From Patescibacteria group bacterium (GTDB lineage: Bacteria > Patescibacteria > Microgenomatia > UBA12405), in the NCBI GenBank assembly GCA_023380755.1, contig JAMCSD010000002.1:1-64000 (forward strand): 64,000 bases of DNA. The letters are read 5' to 3'. Under the pieces are notes generated by a model. That model was given only the letters and a program-made list of their open reading frames with translations. It was not told the DNA's origin and searched no databases. Below, piece by piece: positions 8,042 to 16,204 of this stretch; position 1 is the first letter of the stretch; every line of letters starts with the position of its first letter. The translations under genes were made by a program, and so were the position numbers.

Positions 8042-8255
8042 GGTTTATTTTACCTTGAGTTTGGGGAGTAACTAGAGGACAAAAGGGGGGTAGTTCCTGG
8101 ATATATCGGGGAGAAACCGGTTGATGGACCTGAACTTCGCCAATAGATTCTAAGCGGAGCCGGATGATGGTGTTCGTTTCGATGCCTTTACAGGTAAAAG
8201 GGTTGAAGTTTTGGTCTAAAAGACGGCAGCGATGATGGCACGGAAGCAATTCCAC
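8019..8255 (-). CDS. Small hypothetical protein with cysteine pairs
   Basis: A 78-codon frame starting at GTG 8255 and overlapping the holA-like start by 23 nt. TACTAT lies 7 nt upstream (8263-8268), the same -10-to-start spacing as the leaderless genes here, which supports GTG 8255. Residues include Cys6 and Cys10 (PCHHRC), Cys22 (FTCKG) and a later Cys, so metal binding is possible. I do not recognise the family. If it is not a gene, 8042-8336 would be an unusually large empty gap for this genome. Confidence 0.5.
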   Translation of the reverse strand: MELLPCHHRCRLLDQNFNPFTCKGIETNTIIRLRLESIGEVQVHQPVSPRYIQELPPFCPLVTPQTQGKINRDPNFPR

Positions 8256-8336
8256 TAGATTTATAGTACCACTTTTGCGGTTAACAAAATTCTTTAAAAT
8301 GAGCGATACTCATGAGATAATACTAGAGTTTTAAAC

Positions 8337-8410
8337 GGCTCCGTCGTCTAGTGGCCTAGGACTCCTGGCTTTCATCCAGGCAATCGAGGGTTCGACTCCC
8401 TCCGGAGTCA
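8337..8410 (+). tRNA. tRNA-Glu (UUC)
   Basis: A cloverleaf with acceptor arms GGCTCCG and CGGAGTC, anticodon stem CCTGG/CCAGG and loop CTTTCAT giving anticodon TTC, and a T-loop GGTTCGACTCC. The discriminator is A8410; the 3' CCA is not encoded. Confidence 0.96.
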
Positions 8411-8427
8411 CATTGGTACAATAGGGT

Positions 8428-9090
8428 GTGGAAGTAAAAATTGAAGCCTCATGGAAAAAAGCTTTGAGCCGGGAATTTGATGAGGCGTATTTTAAAACGC
8501 TGACTGATTTTGTGAAAGCAGAATACCAAAAAACAACGGTGTATCCCCCACCCCAGTTTATTTTCCGGGCCTTTGAGTTAACTCCCTTTGATAAAGTCAA
8601 AGTGGTGATTTTGGGTCAAGACCCCTATCATGGTGAGTATCAGGCTAACGGTTTGGCATTCGCGGTTAATAAGGGTGTGGATTTGCCCCCATCACTGGTT
8701 AATATCTATAAAGAAATTGAGAGTGATCTTGGGACAAAGAAGGACCGGGTGGGTGATTTGGAATCCTGGGCGCGGCAAGGAGTACTGCTATTAAACGCAA
8801 CTTTGACGGTGCGGGCGCACCAGGCCGGGTCGCATCAAAACAAGGGGTGGGAGCGGTTTACGGACGCGGTGATAAAAGTTTTGTCAGACCAGAGAGAGCA
8901 TTTGGTGTTTATTTTGTGGGGCAGCTATGCCCAAAAAAAAGGCGCCGTAATCGATGAAACCAAACATTGTGTCATCCGCTCGGTGCATCCATCGCCATTA
9001 TCGGCCCATAATGGTTTTTTTGGATCGAAACCGTTTTCGCAGGCCAATGCCTACCTGATTTTTAACGGAGAAACACCGATTGAGTGGTGA
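8428..9090 (+). CDS. ung: Uracil-DNA glycosylase, family 1
   Basis: 220 residues from GTG 8428, the normal length for Ung. The water-activating loop GQDPYH carries catalytic Asp65; the leucine-intercalation motif HPSPLSAH contains His187. It removes uracil from DNA to start base-excision repair. TACAAT at 8417-8422 lies 5 nt before the GTG, directly downstream of the tRNA-Glu gene, so it may have its own leaderless transcript. The string GGTACAATAGG is shared with the region just before rsmI. The 100 bases after the stop are AT-rich with no gene. Confidence 0.96.
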   Translation: MEVKIEASWKKALSREFDEAYFKTLTDFVKAEYQKTTVYPPPQFIFRAFELTPFDKVKVVILGQDPYHGEYQANGLAFAVNKGVDLPPSLVNIYKEIESDLGTKKDRVGDLESWARQGVLLLNATLTVRAHQAGSHQNKGWERFTDAVIKVLSDQREHLVFILWGSYAQKKGAVIDETKHCVIRSVHPSPLSAHNGFFGSKPFSQANAYLIFNGETPIEW

Positions 9091-9194
9091 ATTGGCTGGT
9101 AAAATCATAGGTTGGCCGTCTTTTTTAAAAAAAAAGAAACTTCCGGATTATTTTTTTCGTTGAATATTTTAGGATTATAACCAACTGTCGGAAA

Positions 9195-10985
9195 CTAATT
9201 TTCTTGATATCCGCTGGCCTGGAGTTGATAAGAATGGGCATAAAGGCCCCGAAGGTTGACGAGGTCTTTGTGACTCCCCTCTTCGGTAATTTGACCTTTG
9301 GAAAGGACAATAATCCGTTGGGCATTGCGGACAGTGGAGAAGCGGTGAGAAACAATTATCAGGGTTTTGTGACGGCTTTGTAGGTAAAGCCGGCTAAAGA
9401 TTTTAGCTTCGGAGATAGCATCAATAGAAGCGGTAGGCTCATCCAAGATCATGATAGGGGTATCGCGATAAAAAACCCGAGCAATGGCGATTTTTTGCCA
9501 TTGACCCCAGGATGGTTCTTCACCACCAAATTTTTGGCCCATAAAGGACTCCAGCCCCTTTTCGTAGTGGCTGGCAAAATCGGCTGCTTCAGAGAGTTTG
9601 AGGGCTTCTTTAATTTGGGAAGTGGATTCTTTGGTGTGATGGCCAATGGCGATGTTCTCTTTGAGAGTGAGGTTGGGGTAGGTAGTGAACTCTTGGAAAA
9701 GAATGGACAAATATTGATACCAAGATTCACGGTCGAAGGTCCGAAGGTCATGGCCATTGATCAGTATTTGGCCTTCGGTGGGGTCGTAAAAACGACATAA
9801 GAGCTTAATAAGGGTGGTTTTTCCGGCACCGTTTTCGCCAACTAAGGCAATTTCTTCACCAGCGTTAATGGTTAAATTAAGATTTTTGAAAACAAACCGG
9901 GTTGATTCCGGATAGTGGAAGCTAACGTTCTTAAATTCAATTTGCGGAGGTCCGCTAATCTGTAAATGTTTTTGACCATTGGTAATAAAGTTTTTGAGGT
10001 TAAAAACCTTTTTTAAATCTTCAAGATACATACTTTGCTCAGTCAAACTGACAAAGCTGTTAAAAAAGGCGGAGAAATAGTCGCCGGTCGAGCGCATGGC
10101 ACTGAAATAGAAAGTAAATAAGCCGACAGTGATGCGGCCGGCTAAGATATCGTGGATAATGACGAATAAGCAGGCAAAAAGCACCAGGTTGTCGGTGGCG
10201 ATGGCCAAAAAATCATAAGGCTGCTTATTCTGACGCAGGACAAGACGCTCACTGAGGATGGAATCATAAATATTTTTGAATTTGGTGAATAGAAAGTCGA
10301 CGGACTGGTTGATCTTGAGCTCTGAAAGGAAACGCTTGTCGATGAGCTGGCGATGGATTTCGTTGCCGATACGCATTTTTTCGATGTTGTGATGGTGGAT
10401 TAGCCATCCCAGGTGGGACCATTTTTTGTCTAAAAGAAAGCCGGGAATTTGGGTCACTAAAAGGAGGACGCCCAGGTACCAATAACGATCGAAGATAATG
10501 ACGATGGTGGCGCCGAAGCTAAAAAGAGAGCTGAAGAGTTGGAGGATATCGGATAACGCCTGGCGGGTACGCCAAAGATATTCATCGTTGACTTTGGCAA
10601 TGAGATTGCTAGTTTGTTTATCGTCGAAGTGTTGATAATCAAGTTCGGAAATTTTTTTGACATAGAGTTGCCGAAGCTTGATATCGATGTGGTAGTCGCT
10701 GACCCGCTGCAATGTACGATTAACGTGAGTAATTAAAGTGATTCCGGTCCGGACTAAAAGGAAAGCAATAAAAGGACTGACCCAGAGGTTTTGACGAACC
10801 TGAGAGGATCTGATAAGGCTGTCGATAATTTGAGCATAATAATAATTGGTCGCAAAAGGAGCCACAGCTGCCAGAGCCTGAAAGATAAGGGAACAAACAA
10901 CAATGACCGGGATTATTCGATAAACCAGGTGAAGAATCCAAAGAATCAGGTGGATGGTGTTTTGCGGCGAGTTAGTTTTGGCCAT
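9195..10985 (-). CDS. ABC transporter, fused permease and ATPase (exporter type)
   Basis: About 596 residues from ATG 10985; an upstream ATG at 11075 would overlap lgt by 130 nt and adds no family sequence. The N-terminal half has about six membrane helices. The ATPase half has Walker A VGENGAGKTTLIKL, Walker B IMILDEPTASID and the H-loop IIVSHRFST. The signature motif, normally LSGGQ, reads PSWGQWQKIAIAR, an unusual variant. Proteins of this layout work as dimers exporting lipids, peptides or drugs; the substrate cannot be inferred. The gene overlaps lgt by 40 nt and is probably co-transcribed with it. Confidence 0.9.
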   Translation of the reverse strand: MAKTNSPQNTIHLILWILHLVYRIIPVIVVCSLIFQALAAVAPFATNYYYAQIIDSLIRSSQVRQNLWVSPFIAFLLVRTGITLITHVNRTLQRVSDYHIDIKLRQLYVKKISELDYQHFDDKQTSNLIAKVNDEYLWRTRQALSDILQLFSSLFSFGATIVIIFDRYWYLGVLLLVTQIPGFLLDKKWSHLGWLIHHHNIEKMRIGNEIHRQLIDKRFLSELKINQSVDFLFTKFKNIYDSILSERLVLRQNKQPYDFLAIATDNLVLFACLFVIIHDILAGRITVGLFTFYFSAMRSTGDYFSAFFNSFVSLTEQSMYLEDLKKVFNLKNFITNGQKHLQISGPPQIEFKNVSFHYPESTRFVFKNLNLTINAGEEIALVGENGAGKTTLIKLLCRFYDPTEGQILINGHDLRTFDRESWYQYLSILFQEFTTYPNLTLKENIAIGHHTKESTSQIKEALKLSEAADFASHYEKGLESFMGQKFGGEEPSWGQWQKIAIARVFYRDTPIMILDEPTASIDAISEAKIFSRLYLQSRHKTLIIVSHRFSTVRNAQRIIVLSKGQITEEGSHKDLVNLRGLYAHSYQLQASGYQEN

Positions 10986-11566
10986 AAGAGCAGGGTGATC
11001 CCACCTATTATAAACACAAGCGAGATGAGTTGAGCGATTTTGATGGAATGGATAGTCCAAGTATCTGTCCGCCAAAATTCAAGAAAGAAGCGCAGTAAGC
11101 CGTAGCTAAGAAGATACTTAGGTAAGGGGTTTTGGGGAAAGATTTTCAGAAGAAGAAAAATACCAAGGCAGCCAAGAGATTCATAAAGCCACACCGGCTG
11201 GCCGGCGGGCCCGTAAACTTCATGATTAAAGTAATTACCCCAGCGGCCGATGGCTTGGACTAAGGGTAAATCCGGGGCAATGGAATTAAGCAGCCGGAGG
11301 GATGATCGATGTTTGATAAAGGAGTACAGTAGGATAAACGTCAGACCCCCGAGGAGGGCGCCATAGATTCCTAGCCCCCCTTTCCAGGTAAAAAGAATTT
11401 CCATGGGGTGAACGGAATAAAACCGCCAGTAATCGAGAACATGGTAAGCCCGGGCGCCAACCAGTGCGGAAAGGAGCAATCCAAAGACAAATCTGTTTGA
11501 TTTAATTGGCAGGTGGGAAACAAGGATGATCAGCCCGAGACCAATAAAGAAGCCGTAGAGATGCAT
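10946..11566 (-). CDS. lgt: Prolipoprotein diacylglyceryl transferase
   Basis: A 206-residue polytopic membrane protein with the Lgt signature GRWGNYFNHEVYG (about residues 107-119) and an internal LVGARAYHVLDY segment matching the family's conserved Arg-containing loop. Lgt transfers diacylglycerol to the lipobox cysteine, the first step of lipoprotein maturation; a lipobox protein is encoded at 52003-52704. It is shorter than Escherichia coli Lgt (291 residues), with a compact periplasmic domain. The start is ATG 11566. Confidence 0.92.
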   Translation of the reverse strand: MHLYGFFIGLGLIILVSHLPIKSNRFVFGLLLSALVGARAYHVLDYWRFYSVHPMEILFTWKGGLGIYGALLGGLTFILLYSFIKHRSSLRLLNSIAPDLPLVQAIGRWGNYFNHEVYGPAGQPVWLYESLGCLGIFLLLKIFPQNPLPKYLLSYGLLRFFLEFWRTDTWTIHSIKIAQLISLVFIIGGITLLLWPKLTRRKTPST

Positions 11567-11584
11567 GAACTATCTTACCAGATG

Positions 11585-11658
11585 TGGGTCCTGTGGGATT
11601 CGAACCCACGACCACCTGCTTAAAAGGCAGATGCTCTAACCAACTGAGCTAAGGACCC
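11585..11658 (-). tRNA. tRNA-Lys (UUU)
   Basis: On the minus strand the acceptor arms are GGGTCCT and AGGACCC, with D-arm AGCTCAGTTGGTTAGAGC, anticodon loop CTTTTAA (anticodon TTT) and T-loop GGTTCGAATCC. The discriminator is A at 11585; no CCA is encoded. Confidence 0.96.
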
Positions 11659-11660
11659 GA

Positions 11661-11711
11661 CTGCTTAAAAGTCCGCCAGTTGGCGGATCAAACCAACTGA
11701 GCTAAGGACCC
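11661..11711 (-). pseudogene. Partial tRNA-Lys copy with an inserted hairpin
   Basis: This segment repeats 21 nt (11691-11711) identical to the 5' acceptor/D-arm end of tRNA-Lys (11638-11658), and 11 nt (11661-11671) identical to its anticodon region (11616-11626), in the same order. Between them the tRNA sequence is replaced by an unrelated GC-rich hairpin. It cannot fold as a tRNA, so it is a remnant of a duplication. Confidence 0.75.
11667..11688 (-). terminator. Intrinsic terminator after rplS
   Basis: On the minus strand TCCGCC (11687-11682) pairs with GGCGGA (11677-11672) across a 4-nt loop, followed by C and TTTT. The T-run is the remnant of the tRNA-Lys anticodon loop. It lies 31 nt past the rplS stop. 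Confidence 0.6.
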
Positions 11712-11718
11712 AAAGCGC

Positions 11719-12018
11719 TTAGAGCGTTTTGGCTTTCGCGTCACGAAGATAATAAAGCTTGGCGCGGCGGACTTTGGTTTTGGGTGATCTTAGCTTCTTA
11801 ATACTTTCGATCCAGGGAGAAAAGATCGGAAAGATACGTTCCACCCGGACTCCATCTGTAGCATTCTTTTGGACGATAAAATTCCCGTTTTTTATAGCAA
11901 TGAGGATGCCATCAAAAGCTTGAATTCTTTCTTTGTCTTTTTCTTTGATCCGATAGTTTACCCGGATACTGTCACCGACAAAAAAGTCTGAGTTGCTGTG
12001 TGTGATTTTAAGAGACAT
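11719..12018 (-). CDS. rplS: Ribosomal protein L19
   Basis: This 99-residue protein carries the L19 features: DFFVGDSIRVNYRIKE, RIQAFDGILIAIKNG and the C-terminal VRRAKLYYLRD. L19 sits at the 30S-50S interface. It is slightly shorter than the Escherichia coli protein (115 residues). It stands alone here rather than with trmD/rimM, and is followed by a hairpin terminator built into a tRNA-Lys remnant. Confidence 0.95.
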   Translation of the reverse strand: MSLKITHSNSDFFVGDSIRVNYRIKEKDKERIQAFDGILIAIKNGNFIVQKNATDGVRVERIFPIFSPWIESIKKLRSPKTKVRRAKLYYLRDAKAKTL

Positions 12019-12067
12019 AGGTATTTCTTAAACAGAAACTTTGGTATTTTATATTAAAACCGTCGGC

Positions 12068-12094
12068 TTGGCAATATTTAGCTGGTGGTATACT
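12068..12094 (+). promoter_or_regulatory. Extended -10 promoter before a terminated leader
   Basis: TTGGCA (12068-12073), a 15-bp spacer and TGG-TATACT (12086-12094) form an extended -10 promoter in the rplS-dnaE gap. Transcription from about 12101 would run into the hairpin at 12138-12160, giving an RNA of about 60 nt unless it reads through. Confidence 0.5.
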
Positions 12095-12111
12095 AAAAGT
12101 AGCAATATCGT

Positions 12112-12165
12112 ATGCTAGAGAGCAAAAACGATTACCGATCCGCCCAAGGGCGGATTTTTTATTAA
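12112..12165 (+). CDS. Possible 17-codon leader peptide
   Basis: ATG 12112 opens a 17-codon frame (starting MLESKNDY) about 11 nt after the predicted transcript start, running through the terminator hairpin and ending TAA at 12165. There is no Shine-Dalgarno and no run of one amino acid. It could be chance; it is listed because the leader has a promoter, a hairpin and a downstream gene. Confidence 0.2.
   Translation: MLESKNDYRSAQGRIFY
12138..12160 (+). terminator. Intrinsic terminator or attenuator
   Basis: ATCCGCC (12138-12144) pairs with GGCGGAT (12149-12155) across CAAG and runs into a T-tract. It lies between the promoter at 12068-12094 and the small gene at 12187, so it either ends a small RNA or attenuates that gene. 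Confidence 0.7.
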
Positions 12166-12186
12166 TTTAGGTTCAAAGGAGTCGGT

Positions 12187-12435
12187 ATGTCAGAAAGATT
12201 ATTAACCCCAGAAGAAGTGGCGGGCAACAAGGAGTGGGGACGGGAGATTTTGGATGGAGTGATGATGGTGGCTAAACTGCACCATAGCACCGGAATGGGG
12301 GTAGGTTTGGAAAGTATGCGGCCTATGCCGGAGCTAAACGTGGAAGCCAGCGGCGGCTCGGTGGATGGCGGGGCGGTAGAAAGGGAACTAAATCAGCGGC
12401 TGGTAGGTTTAGTTAGCCCTGTAAAATCCGGTTAA
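12187..12435 (+). CDS. Small hypothetical protein
   Basis: An 82-codon frame with a good Shine-Dalgarno, AAAGGAG, 5 nt before ATG 12187, so translation is likely. The protein is soluble and mildly acidic in its first half, with no membrane segment or recognised motif; its tail is Gly/Ser-rich. It converges with dnaE, overlapping its end by 23 nt. Upstream lie a promoter and a strong terminator hairpin, so its expression may be attenuated. I do not recognise the family. Confidence 0.5.
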   Translation: MSERLLTPEEVAGNKEWGREILDGVMMVAKLHHSTGMGVGLESMRPMPELNVEASGGSVDGGAVERELNQRLVGLVSPVKSG

Positions 12436-15400
12436 TTTGTTGTTGGAGCTCATGGTTATAGCGGACTCCATAGCTTAAGGGAACTTCTTTCCCATTAGGC
12501 AGGATAATGAGGCCCTTGTGGCCGTTAGGGTTATTTTTGAGGAGGCGGTTGAGGTTTAAAAGCTGAACTTGGCTAGTGCCCTTGGGAATTTCGATGACAA
12601 AATCATATTTTTTGGAAGTATCGGCCGGGGGATGGTTGGAGATGGAGTCGATCACCACGGCAATCTCGTTGTCCCTTTGGTTGATCTTGCCTTCAATGTA
12701 ATAGGCTTGGTTAAGGTTAAGAGTAGCGCCAACCTGTTCGTAAAGCTTGGGAAAAATGACAATTTCAATTTTGCCGCTGGTATCTTCGAGCGTCCCAAAG
12801 GCCATTTTAGAGTTGTTCTTTTTGGTAACTACCGATCTCAGGCGGGTAATAACGCCAACAGTTTTGACGGCAGCATTATTGGGGCGGGTAATAATTTCGT
12901 CGATTTTGGGGACGATTAATCCCCGGAAGGGAGCAACCATTTTAGCAATGGGGTTTTCGGAAACGTAGATCCCTAAAAGTTCCTTTTCCAGACTCAATTT
13001 TTCGGCTTCAGTGAAGTCGGGTACATCGGGGAGTTTATCCGGATGGGTCACCGGTTTGGATTTGGCGTGGTCTTCCTTTTTATCCATAACGTCAAACAGT
13101 CCAAACTGGCCGGCGGCGACGTGGGCACTGACCTTGTCGGAGTGGTTGCGGATTTCCTCAATGGCGGCGAGCAGGGCTTTGCGGTTGCCAAATTGGTCAA
13201 AAGCGCCGACTTTAATTAAGCTTTCGAGGGTTTTGCGGTTAACCTTTTGGCTGTTTACCCGCAAACAAAAATCAGTGAAACTGCCAAAGGGGCCGTTCTT
13301 TTCTCTTTCGGCGATAATGATATCGATGGCGACGTCGCCCACGTTTTTAATTGCCCCGAGGCCAATGTTGATGGCCAGGCCTTCGAGGGAGTGTTTGTTT
13401 TCTTCGAAAGAAAAATCGCGGTTAGATTTATTGATGTTCGGGGCATTAACAATAATTCCCATGTTACGGCATTCTTCAATACCGGCAGCGACGGTATCGG
13501 TATCATCGGCTTTGTTGGATAACAGGGCGCACATGTATTCCACGGGGTAATTGGCTTTCATGTAAGCGGTGCGGTAGGCGAGCATGCCGTAAGAAGCAGC
13601 ATGAGCTTTGTTGAAACCATAGGAAGTAAAGGGTTCAATGAATTTAAAGATTTCGTCAGCCTTGGCCTGGGTATAACCCTGGTTCACGCAACCCTGAATG
13701 AACTTTTCTTTTTGGGCGGCCATTTCCTCGGGAATTTTCTTACCAATAGCCTTACGGAACTTATCGACTTCAGTCCAGTTATAACCGGCCAGTTCGATGG
13801 CGGTATATAAGCAGTCGTCCTGATAAACCAATAGACCGTAGGAACTCTTAAGGTATTTCTCCATTTTGGGATCGAAATAAGTGACTTTACCGGGATCGCG
13901 TTTGCGGGCAATATAATCGGGAATAATAGCCATCGGCCCCGGGCGGTACAAAGCGACCATGGCCATGAGATCCTCAATCCGGTTTGGTTTGAGCTCCACC
14001 AGCCATTTGGTCATGCCTTCACCCGATAGTTGGAAAACACCCATGGTGTGCCCTTTAGAGAGCATTTCAAAAGTTTTTTTGTCGTTGATGGGCAGGCGGC
14101 GGACATTGATGTCAATGTTGCGGGTGGTTTGGACATTAGCCACAGCTTGAGCCAAAAAAGACAGATTATCAATCCCCAGTATATCGAATTTGATTAGGCC
14201 GACATCCTCACAGGCATGCATCTCGTACTGGGTAATTATTTTGTCGCCGCCGGTTTCAATTTGGGTTGGTGAGAAATCGTTGATGGTAGAAGGAGAAATA
14301 ACCACGGCGCAGGCGTGAACACTAATGTGGCGGGCGCAGCCCTCGATACTCTTGGCAGTATCAATAATTTTTTTAGCGTCAGCGTCAGAATCGTAAAGGG
14401 CTTTTAGATCGGGAGTAGTTGCAAGGGCCTTATCGATGGTCATGGGGAAACCTTGGGCACCCATGGGGATAAGTTTGCTGATTTTGTCCCCGACAGCGTA
14501 TTCATAACCTAAGACCCGAGCGGTATCTTTGACCGCTCCCCGGGCCATCATCCGGCCGAAGGTGCAGATTTGAGCCACAGCGTCTTTGCCGTACTGGGCG
14601 GCGATATGATAAAGCATCTCCTGACGTTTGTTGTCGGCAATATCCAAATCAATATCCGGCGGAGAGGGCCGGTCTTTGTTCAAGAAACGTTCGAAGGGTA
14701 ATTGGTAGATTAACGGGTCAACGGAGGTAATGCCTAGAACAAAGGAAACCAAAGAACCGCCAGCCGATCCCCTGGTGTTAGTCGGACAATGATTTTCCTC
14801 GGCCCACTGGATAAAATCACGCATAATCAAGAAGTAAGCGGCATACCCTTTGGAGCAGATGACGTCAAGCTCGTAATCCAGGCGGGCTTGGGTTTCGGGA
14901 TTAACCGTGCCGTAGTATTCTTGGGCCATTTCGTTAGCCATTTTGGTAAGATACTGCTCAGCCGAGAGGTCGTCCGGCAAAGGGAATTTGGGAAAATACC
15001 ATTGGCCTATTTCCAGCTCGAGGTTGCACTTGTTGGCAATTTTGACGGTATTCTCGATGGCGTCGGGAGTTTCCAAGAAGGCCTGTTTCATTTCTTCGGG
15101 TGACTTAATATAAAAATCGGGAGTATCGGCCATGGTCAAGCGATTGGGGGTGTTAACGGTGGTTTGGGTGTTGATCATAAGCAAAACGTCCTGGCCGAAG
15201 GCATCGCCTTTTTTAAGATAATGGGCGTCGTTGGCGGCTACTAAGGGAATACCCAATTCCCGGCTGATTTTGATAACTCCTTGGTTGGCGATGGCTTGTT
15301 TATCAAGACCGGGATGGGACTGGATTTCGAGATAATAGTCTTCACCAAAGAGTTGTTGGAAACGGGCAGCATCTTGTTTGGCAGCTTCATAATTACCATC

Positions 15401-15841
15401 AACAATTTCAGAAGCGATGACACCCTCCAGGCAGGCACTGGTGCAGATTAACCCTTGGTGATATTTTTCGAGCAGCTCCCAGTCAATCCGCGGTTTGTAA
15501 TAATAGCCCTCCAAAAAACCAAGACTAACTAATTTCATCAGATTTTTGTAACCGACGAGATCCTTGCTCAGCAAAATTAAGTGGTTGGTGCGCCGGCCTA
15601 GGGGGGACTTGTCGTGGCGGGTAGTGGGAGAGTAGTACATTTCCGCTCCGATGATGGGTTTAACCTCGGATTTTTTACAAGCTTTATAAAATTCCACGGC
15701 ACCATACATGTTGCCGTGATCGGTGATGGCACAGGCATCCATACCCAGCTCCTTAATATAAGGAACTAGTTTTTTGATTTTGGTTAAGCCGTCGAGCAGG
15801 GAATATTCGGTATGCAAGTGCAAGTGGACGAAGTCGGACAT
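12413..15841 (-). CDS. dnaE: DNA polymerase III alpha subunit
   Basis: 1142 residues, full length for DnaE. The N-terminal PHP domain begins FVHLHLHTEYSLLDG; the palm has catalytic Asp396 and Asp398 in PDIDLDIAD; the fingers carry the GVFQLSGEGM and KAHAASYGMLAYRTAY segments; the C-terminal region includes the OB fold (TVGVITRLRSVVTKKN). It is the replicative polymerase. No intein or frameshift is seen. It runs on the minus strand from 15841 and overlaps the convergent small gene at 12187-12435 by 23 nt. Confidence 0.97.
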   Translation of the reverse strand: MSDFVHLHLHTEYSLLDGLTKIKKLVPYIKELGMDACAITDHGNMYGAVEFYKACKKSEVKPIIGAEMYYSPTTRHDKSPLGRRTNHLILLSKDLVGYKNLMKLVSLGFLEGYYYKPRIDWELLEKYHQGLICTSACLEGVIASEIVDGNYEAAKQDAARFQQLFGEDYYLEIQSHPGLDKQAIANQGVIKISRELGIPLVAANDAHYLKKGDAFGQDVLLMINTQTTVNTPNRLTMADTPDFYIKSPEEMKQAFLETPDAIENTVKIANKCNLELEIGQWYFPKFPLPDDLSAEQYLTKMANEMAQEYYGTVNPETQARLDYELDVICSKGYAAYFLIMRDFIQWAEENHCPTNTRGSAGGSLVSFVLGITSVDPLIYQLPFERFLNKDRPSPPDIDLDIADNKRQEMLYHIAAQYGKDAVAQICTFGRMMARGAVKDTARVLGYEYAVGDKISKLIPMGAQGFPMTIDKALATTPDLKALYDSDADAKKIIDTAKSIEGCARHISVHACAVVISPSTINDFSPTQIETGGDKIITQYEMHACEDVGLIKFDILGIDNLSFLAQAVANVQTTRNIDINVRRLPINDKKTFEMLSKGHTMGVFQLSGEGMTKWLVELKPNRIEDLMAMVALYRPGPMAIIPDYIARKRDPGKVTYFDPKMEKYLKSSYGLLVYQDDCLYTAIELAGYNWTEVDKFRKAIGKKIPEEMAAQKEKFIQGCVNQGYTQAKADEIFKFIEPFTSYGFNKAHAASYGMLAYRTAYMKANYPVEYMCALLSNKADDTDTVAAGIEECRNMGIIVNAPNINKSNRDFSFEENKHSLEGLAINIGLGAIKNVGDVAIDIIIAEREKNGPFGSFTDFCLRVNSQKVNRKTLESLIKVGAFDQFGNRKALLAAIEEIRNHSDKVSAHVAAGQFGLFDVMDKKEDHAKSKPVTHPDKLPDVPDFTEAEKLSLEKELLGIYVSENPIAKMVAPFRGLIVPKIDEIITRPNNAAVKTVGVITRLRSVVTKKNNSKMAFGTLEDTSGKIEIVIFPKLYEQVGATLNLNQAYYIEGKINQRDNEIAVVIDSISNHPPADTSKKYDFVIEIPKGTSQVQLLNLNRLLKNNPNGHKGLIILPNGKEVPLSYGVRYNHELQQQINRILQG

Positions 15842-15919
15842 GTGAATAGTTTAGGGGCAAAAGATAAAAGTTAAAAGTTAACTTATCTAGATCAAACGTG
15901 AAGCCTGCGGAAAATCTGC

Positions 15920-16150
15920 TTATTCCAGATTCCGACGGTGAGTGCCGTTGGCGCGAAGTTGAGCTAGAGCCTCAGCGACTTCGTCGGGGGTGGCATCACC
16001 CACGAAGGCGGGAATATCTAAGGACTGTAGGTGCCGTATTAAAAACTTTTTGCCGTGCCAACCATCGCCGATTAAATTGCGTTTCAGCCTAATCTCGGTA
16101 TTCTCGTCGATTCTGACTTTGCCAGTATTTAGCCGTTCTAATCTGGCCAT
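15920..16150 (-). CDS. Small hypothetical protein
   Basis: A 76-residue frame from ATG 16150 (an in-frame ATG at 16165 adds five residues). TAAAAT lies 5 nt before ATG 16150, the same spacing as other leaderless genes here. The protein is basic in the first half (RLKRNLIGDGWHGKKFLIRHL) and helical at the end (TPDEVAEALAQLRANG). I do not recognise it. It lies between htpX and dnaE on the same strand, with 78 nt to dnaE. Confidence 0.55.
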   Translation of the reverse strand: MARLERLNTGKVRIDENTEIRLKRNLIGDGWHGKKFLIRHLQSLDIPAFVGDATPDEVAEALAQLRANGTHRRNLE

Positions 16151-16204
16151 AAAGTATTTTAACATAAATCTAATACCATAATGATGGGAGTATTACTGGG
16201 TAAT

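Noticed and set aside
11661..11711. A second functional tRNA-Lys
   Set aside because: It lacks the T-arm and 3' acceptor strand, and its anticodon stem is replaced by a terminator hairpin.
13011..13550. 179-codon plus-strand frame inside dnaE
   Set aside because: Shadow frame created by GC-rich third positions of dnaE.
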